Virus record (IMG/VR): IMGVR_UViG_3300004461_000509
Span: 1-21,782 of that record
Direction: 5' to 3' (one strand)
Length of the DNA stretch: 21,782 nt
Origin: a virus
In this document: positions 18,127 through 21,782 of the stretch, piece by piece
How positions within the stretch are numbered: position 1 is the first letter of the stretch
Layout of the letters: every line of letters starts with the position of its first letter
The notes under the pieces: model-generated
Told to the model about the DNA's origin: nothing
Databases searched by the model: none
What the model saw: the letters and a program-made list of their open reading frames with translations, nothing else
Position numbers and translations under genes: made by a program

Positions 18127-21100
18127 CTAAGCTCTACCTAGAGCTTGAGCCAACGCCTGTGTTGCTGGATCCCCGCCCAATAATTCGGGGGAGACTTGGG
18201 CTGAGGCTGTCTGGGTGGGAGCCTGTGGTAGAGATATCGAAGCTGCCTGGGTGGGAGCCTGTGGAATAGACATCGAACCTTGCTGGTCTATTAGGTCCTG
18301 AAACACGTTGCTCGGGGCAGGAGCAGGAGCAGTTGGAATTAGGTCATCAAACATGTTTCTCGGGACAGTAATACGGTCGGCTGATAATGATTCACGCATA
18401 CGGTCACGGGCACGTTGATTAAACGGGGTAAAGTCCGTCATTTTCGTCATGAACTTGCGCCCTTCTTGTTGCCGCAACTGAACTAAATCTTTCCATAGCT
18501 CTTTACTTGCAGTGGTAGGCCAAAACTCGCCTTCCATAATAGCGTTTGCTTCCGCTCGACCCATGTTGCCTGATGTAATGAGGTTTCTTCGGATATCGTC
18601 GTTTGATAAACCCAAGGTCCTAGCCGCTCGGACATCGCTGTATAGCTTGCTTTGCTCACGATACAGGTTATCCATATAGGTGTCCCACTCACGCAGCATG
18701 TCGCCCTCAGTTAGGTTCGCCTTCTTCATTGCCGACATGGCTGCGCTTTTAGTTTCCGTACGACGGGGCGTGTATTCCAGCGCGGAGTATTTAAAATCGT
18801 TTTGCATGTCTAGTTCCATGGGGGTAAACCCAGTAACTAACCGTGCCGCTTCTTTAAATGGGTCATACTCTACTCCTCGACCATCCGGAGTACCTGTCAT
18901 GGACCGCATTACACGACCTTGATTAAACGATTCTCGTAGATTTCCAGAAAGAGGTTTATCAAATTCCGCAATCATAGCGCCATACGAAGGAATAATACCG
19001 TTCATAAGGTGGCCTAGACTTTTGTCCATCTTAGTACCAAGGCTGTCAGTACCCTTGTAAACGTCGTAACCTTCTTTTGTTTTACCTGCTCGACCAACAA
19101 CAGCCTCTTGTGGCAACACATCTCTCAGGCGTTCATATATTAAAGACTCTTCACCAAAAGGTGACGCAAACATTTTCAACCCTTGGAATGCGCCCGCACC
19201 TATGCGCTCGACCTGAGACTTATCTAGTTTGCCTTGCTCGTTGTATACCTGCAACGCAGCCCGAGCAGGGTCGATGACAAAGGCGTACGGACTTACGTAA
19301 CTTAAATCGATATAAGCAATATTACCGTTCTTGTCGTTGCTTAGAATTGGAGTTTGGTGACCCTTCATAAAATCAGGAAGCTGGCTTTGAAAAGCCTCAT
19401 ATTCTGCTTGAGTCGTGCCTGTCGCGTACATGGACGCCTTAACAGCTTGCGTTGGGGCGATGGTTGCAACTGAGAGGTACGACATCAAACGCTGTGACCC
19501 ACCGCCACGGACCTGCTTCTCAAAGATAGACGCAGCTTCTTCGCCAATTTGCGCTCTAACATTTGGGGGCACGGTAAACGCCATTTCTTTTAACCCGCGC
19601 TCTAATATATTGGAAGAGTTTCGAATGTTTTCTGACGCAAAAGAAGTGAAGTTACCAAGTAGAGGGAACACATCTAAGGCCCTCACGGCCTTCCCGATCC
19701 GAGGGTAGATAGGCATCGTATCTTTTACGATATCAGCAGCCATTACTTCCAAAGGCGAAAGTGATTGACTACCTGTCATCTCGGTAACAGGGCTGGAGAA
19801 ACGTTTAGCTAGCCCCTGGTCTACCATAGCCTCATACATTTCCGGGCTAAGAGTTGCGTCTAATCCTGCAGCGTCGAATGCAGCCAATAGTTTTTTCTCT
19901 TCTCCTAAAAGTGCGAGACCTTTAAAGAAAGAGTCCGAGTCAGAATAAACTTTTTCAAAAAGCTGCATAAAAGGAACGTTGTCTTGAAACAAATCAATTG
20001 CTTTGGACACCTTGCTTTGAGTAGATGTCAGATCCTGCCCCGCTTTTCTAAATTCTTTCAAGGCTCTAACAACTAAGCTCGTGTCCTCAACACCCGACAA
20101 TGAGATCTTTTTTGCCAATCGAGTCAAACCTGCTTCGTCCACGTCCGCTAGGCTGGATGTGAATATCTTAAACATATCGCTAAAATCGGTATCTCTGCCC
20201 AGGTTTGCGTTTGCCCCGAGCATCATAAGGTTGCCCGTTATGTTACGAACTTGTGCCCCAGGGTTAGGAACAATGGTCATCTTTTGAGACAACGAACGGA
20301 GTTGAGAAAGGATGCCTGCAGTTTCTCCTAAAAGAGTGTTGCCCGCAAATTTCATAGGCGCAGAAATTGCACCAAGAGTTTCAGGAGAAACCATACGCCC
20401 CATCAAAGCACCGTATGACCCCCCAAACACGTTCTGAATGTCTCGGGAATCCCCTAGTTGAGTGTACCCTTTCTGATCCAAAGCAGTTTGATACTCTTTT
20501 AACACTTGTTCGTCGGGCATAAGCATAGATTCAGAGTCGTACTTCAAACCTCTGTCTCTTGCCTCATCTTTAAAAGGCTGCATAGCTGCCTCGTATTCCA
20601 CGTCCGTCATACGCAGGCGGTCGGGGATATCGACCATCGCAGGTCGTCCCCCTTTGTTCAAAAGTTTCAACGCTTCTACAGGGCCAACAGCTAGGTTTAG
20701 TTCTTTACTTCCCATAGCCCGGTACATGTCTGCAGCAGCGTTGGCCTGCGCCATGTCAGAAATTGTTTTTACATACACTTCTTGTGTGTCAGTAAGCATC
20801 CCTTTAATCTTTTGCAGAGATGGACTCTTGTCGATCAAAGGTTCACGGGCCACGAATATATCGTCTATCGCAGCCAAAACAGGTTGTCGTTTCTGTGTTC
20901 CAAGAGCCTTGTTACCTTTAGCGGCCCTGGTAACATCAAACAATTTTCTTTGTAGCGCACTTTCTGGAGACTCTCCAGCCAAGGCTCTTAATCCAAGACT
21001 TGTTAAGACAGTCTCTTTTGCCGCCACTAAATCACCATTGGTGTTTGCGGCTACCTCAATTACTGCATCGTCAAACTCTTTAGATTTTAAATCTAGGTTT

Positions 21101-21782
21101 TTGTAAAACGTAACAGGGTTGGTGTACTGTTCAAACTGACGACGCATGTAGCCTAATTGCAGATCTTGATTCTTTTTTATCTCTGCAAGAGCTTCCATCG
21201 CTTTCATTTTTGCTGGAGTGTCCGGGGTCAAAAGATCTCCGGTTTTCGGGTCAATGCCAATCTCTGTCTCCAACTGACGAATTAAATCATCTTCTAAGCC
21301 GGATCTAACATTGACCATATTATCCGCTGCCGCGATCATGTCTTTGTTGCCAATTTCTTCTAGGATTTTTCTATTACCCATAAGAAATTGTTTTAAACCC
21401 TCTTGATATCTTTGGGCGTCAACAGGAGTTTTCTTTCTTAACTTTGATTTCTTAAAAAACTTTTTAAGGGCTTTGTCCCAATCTGCAGACGCCTGCACTC
21501 CACGCTTTTCAGACATGTCAGCTACAGCTCGAGCATCCTGCACAGTTTCGTAAACGTTAACATCCGCTCCGCCACTGGCAGTAAAGTACTCCCTAAACTT
21601 GTCCCTTGCTCCAGCAGCGCCTTTGTTTACAGCACCCAGCCCGATAGCTTCAAAACCGTTTGCCATACCGGTAGAAACTTTTCCTGGTGCAGCAAGCACC
21701 GCTTTAGCAGCTTTAGACCCTCGTTCTGTTCGTCCAATCGCACGGGCGCCGGCCCCAAATAAAGTAAGGCCAGTGTCTACAA
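18127..21782 (-). CDS. Very large helical phage protein, probable virion/ejection protein (5' end off the right edge)
   Basis: The frame is open at the right edge (no stop and no definite start), giving at least 1217 residues; an internal GTG at 21699 is not likely to be the true start. The sequence is mostly long amphipathic helices with many Ala, Lys, Glu and Leu, without an enzyme motif I can name. The C-terminal about 60 residues are Pro/Ala/Gln-rich with two 12-residue repeats and two similar motifs N-M-F-D-D-L-I and N-V-F-Q-D-L-I. Size, helix content, lack of enzymatic motifs and location at the end of a leftward block fit an internal virion (ejection) protein like the large gp16-type of T7-like phages, but there is no sequence match I can state. 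It is 2 bp from the convergent polymerase gene, with no terminator in between. Confidence 0.75.
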   Translation of the reverse strand, partial: VDTGLTLFGAGARAIGRTERGSKAAKAVLAAPGKVSTGMANGFEAIGLGAVNKGAAGARDKFREYFTASGGADVNVYETVQDARAVADMSEKRGVQASADWDKALKKFFKKSKLRKKTPVDAQRYQEGLKQFLMGNRKILEEIGNKDMIAAADNMVNVRSGLEDDLIRQLETEIGIDPKTGDLLTPDTPAKMKAMEALAEIKKNQDLQLGYMRRQFEQYTNPVTFYKNLDLKSKEFDDAVIEVAANTNGDLVAAKETVLTSLGLRALAGESPESALQRKLFDVTRAAKGNKALGTQKRQPVLAAIDDIFVAREPLIDKSPSLQKIKGMLTDTQEVYVKTISDMAQANAAADMYRAMGSKELNLAVGPVEALKLLNKGGRPAMVDIPDRLRMTDVEYEAAMQPFKDEARDRGLKYDSESMLMPDEQVLKEYQTALDQKGYTQLGDSRDIQNVFGGSYGALMGRMVSPETLGAISAPMKFAGNTLLGETAGILSQLRSLSQKMTIVPNPGAQVRNITGNLMMLGANANLGRDTDFSDMFKIFTSSLADVDEAGLTRLAKKISLSGVEDTSLVVRALKEFRKAGQDLTSTQSKVSKAIDLFQDNVPFMQLFEKVYSDSDSFFKGLALLGEEKKLLAAFDAAGLDATLSPEMYEAMVDQGLAKRFSSPVTEMTGSQSLSPLEVMAADIVKDTMPIYPRIGKAVRALDVFPLLGNFTSFASENIRNSSNILERGLKEMAFTVPPNVRAQIGEEAASIFEKQVRGGGSQRLMSYLSVATIAPTQAVKASMYATGTTQAEYEAFQSQLPDFMKGHQTPILSNDKNGNIAYIDLSYVSPYAFVIDPARAALQVYNEQGKLDKSQVERIGAGAFQGLKMFASPFGEESLIYERLRDVLPQEAVVGRAGKTKEGYDVYKGTDSLGTKMDKSLGHLMNGIIPSYGAMIAEFDKPLSGNLRESFNQGRVMRSMTGTPDGRGVEYDPFKEAARLVTGFTPMELDMQNDFKYSALEYTPRRTETKSAAMSAMKKANLTEGDMLREWDTYMDNLYREQSKLYSDVRAARTLGLSNDDIRRNLITSGNMGRAEANAIMEGEFWPTTASKELWKDLVQLRQQEGRKFMTKMTDFTPFNQRARDRMRESLSADRITVPRNMFDDLIPTAPAPAPSNVFQDLIDQQGSMSIPQAPTQAASISLPQAPTQTASAQVSPELLGGDPATQALAQALGRA
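18206..18277 (-). repeat. Tandem 36-bp repeat in the large protein gene
   Basis: Two adjacent 36-bp units (18206-18241 and 18242-18277) differ at a few positions. They encode the Pro-Gln-Ala-Pro-Thr-Gln repeat (S-[IL]-P-Q-A-P-T-Q-[AT]-A-S) near the C-terminus. Such tandem units change number easily by slippage or recombination. Confidence 0.7.

Noticed and set aside
18206-18277. CRISPR array
   Set aside because: Only two adjacent 36-bp units without spacers, in frame within a protein gene.

Overview
The window is part of a tailed-phage genome, most likely a podovirus-like phage of a marine alphaproteobacterium. The phage assignment rests on a small terminase gene, a compact replication module (SNF2-type helicase, a protein with an SSB-like tail, an AEP-type primase, a UvrD-like helicase and a family A DNA polymerase), a SleB-type lysin, tightly overlapping small early genes, and large structural-type genes at both edges. 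The host guess is an inference from a GcrA-like helix-turn-helix protein (GcrA is an alphaproteobacterial regulator), the SleB/Hydrolase_2 lysin, and a Leu at the position equivalent to E. coli Pol I Phe762, which is common among marine viral polymerases. No integrase, tRNA, rRNA, IS element or CRISPR array was found.

Layout. Positions 1-1871 hold a leftward operon: a small basic HNH-like protein, a GNAT-fold protein and a LysM protein that runs off the left edge, behind a good sigma70-like promoter at 1900-1928. Positions 1872-2855 are nearly 1 kb of non-coding DNA rich in inverted repeats, including a ~167-nt near-continuous hairpin at 2595-2761. Positions 2856-4328 carry four rightward genes punctuated by two stem-loops with TTCG loops. 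Positions 4493-5405 carry a leftward pair, terminase small subunit and a PD-(D/E)XK nuclease. Positions 5406-5786 are an AT-rich intergenic region with a 16-bp palindrome, TGATGAC iterons and a strong rightward promoter. Positions 5787-9404 are a rightward run of 13 small genes (regulator-like, Zn-finger, lysin, Api92-like), ending at a 9-bp perfect terminator hairpin. Positions 9465-11289 are a leftward three-gene cassette led by an SNF2-family helicase. Positions 11362-18124 are the rightward replication operon: Gp157-like protein, SSB-like protein, primase, AlpA-like HTH, SF1 helicase, a 55-aa ORF and DNA polymerase. Positions 18127-21782 are the 3' end of a very large leftward gene, open at the right edge and convergent with the polymerase gene after only 2 bp.

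How it fits together. If the genome is circular or circularly permuted, the leftward genes at both edges could belong to one late transcription unit that starts near 1900 and wraps round to end at 18127, with all early and replication genes inside the window. The replication genes look self-sufficient in primase, polymerase and helicases, but no DnaB-type ring helicase is visible. Both the SSB-like protein and the primase end in the residues DIPF, the hallmark of the bacterial SSB C-terminal peptide. The most unusual parts of the window are the structured 1-kb non-coding region with its giant hairpin, the iteron region at 5544-5644, and the shared DIPF tails.
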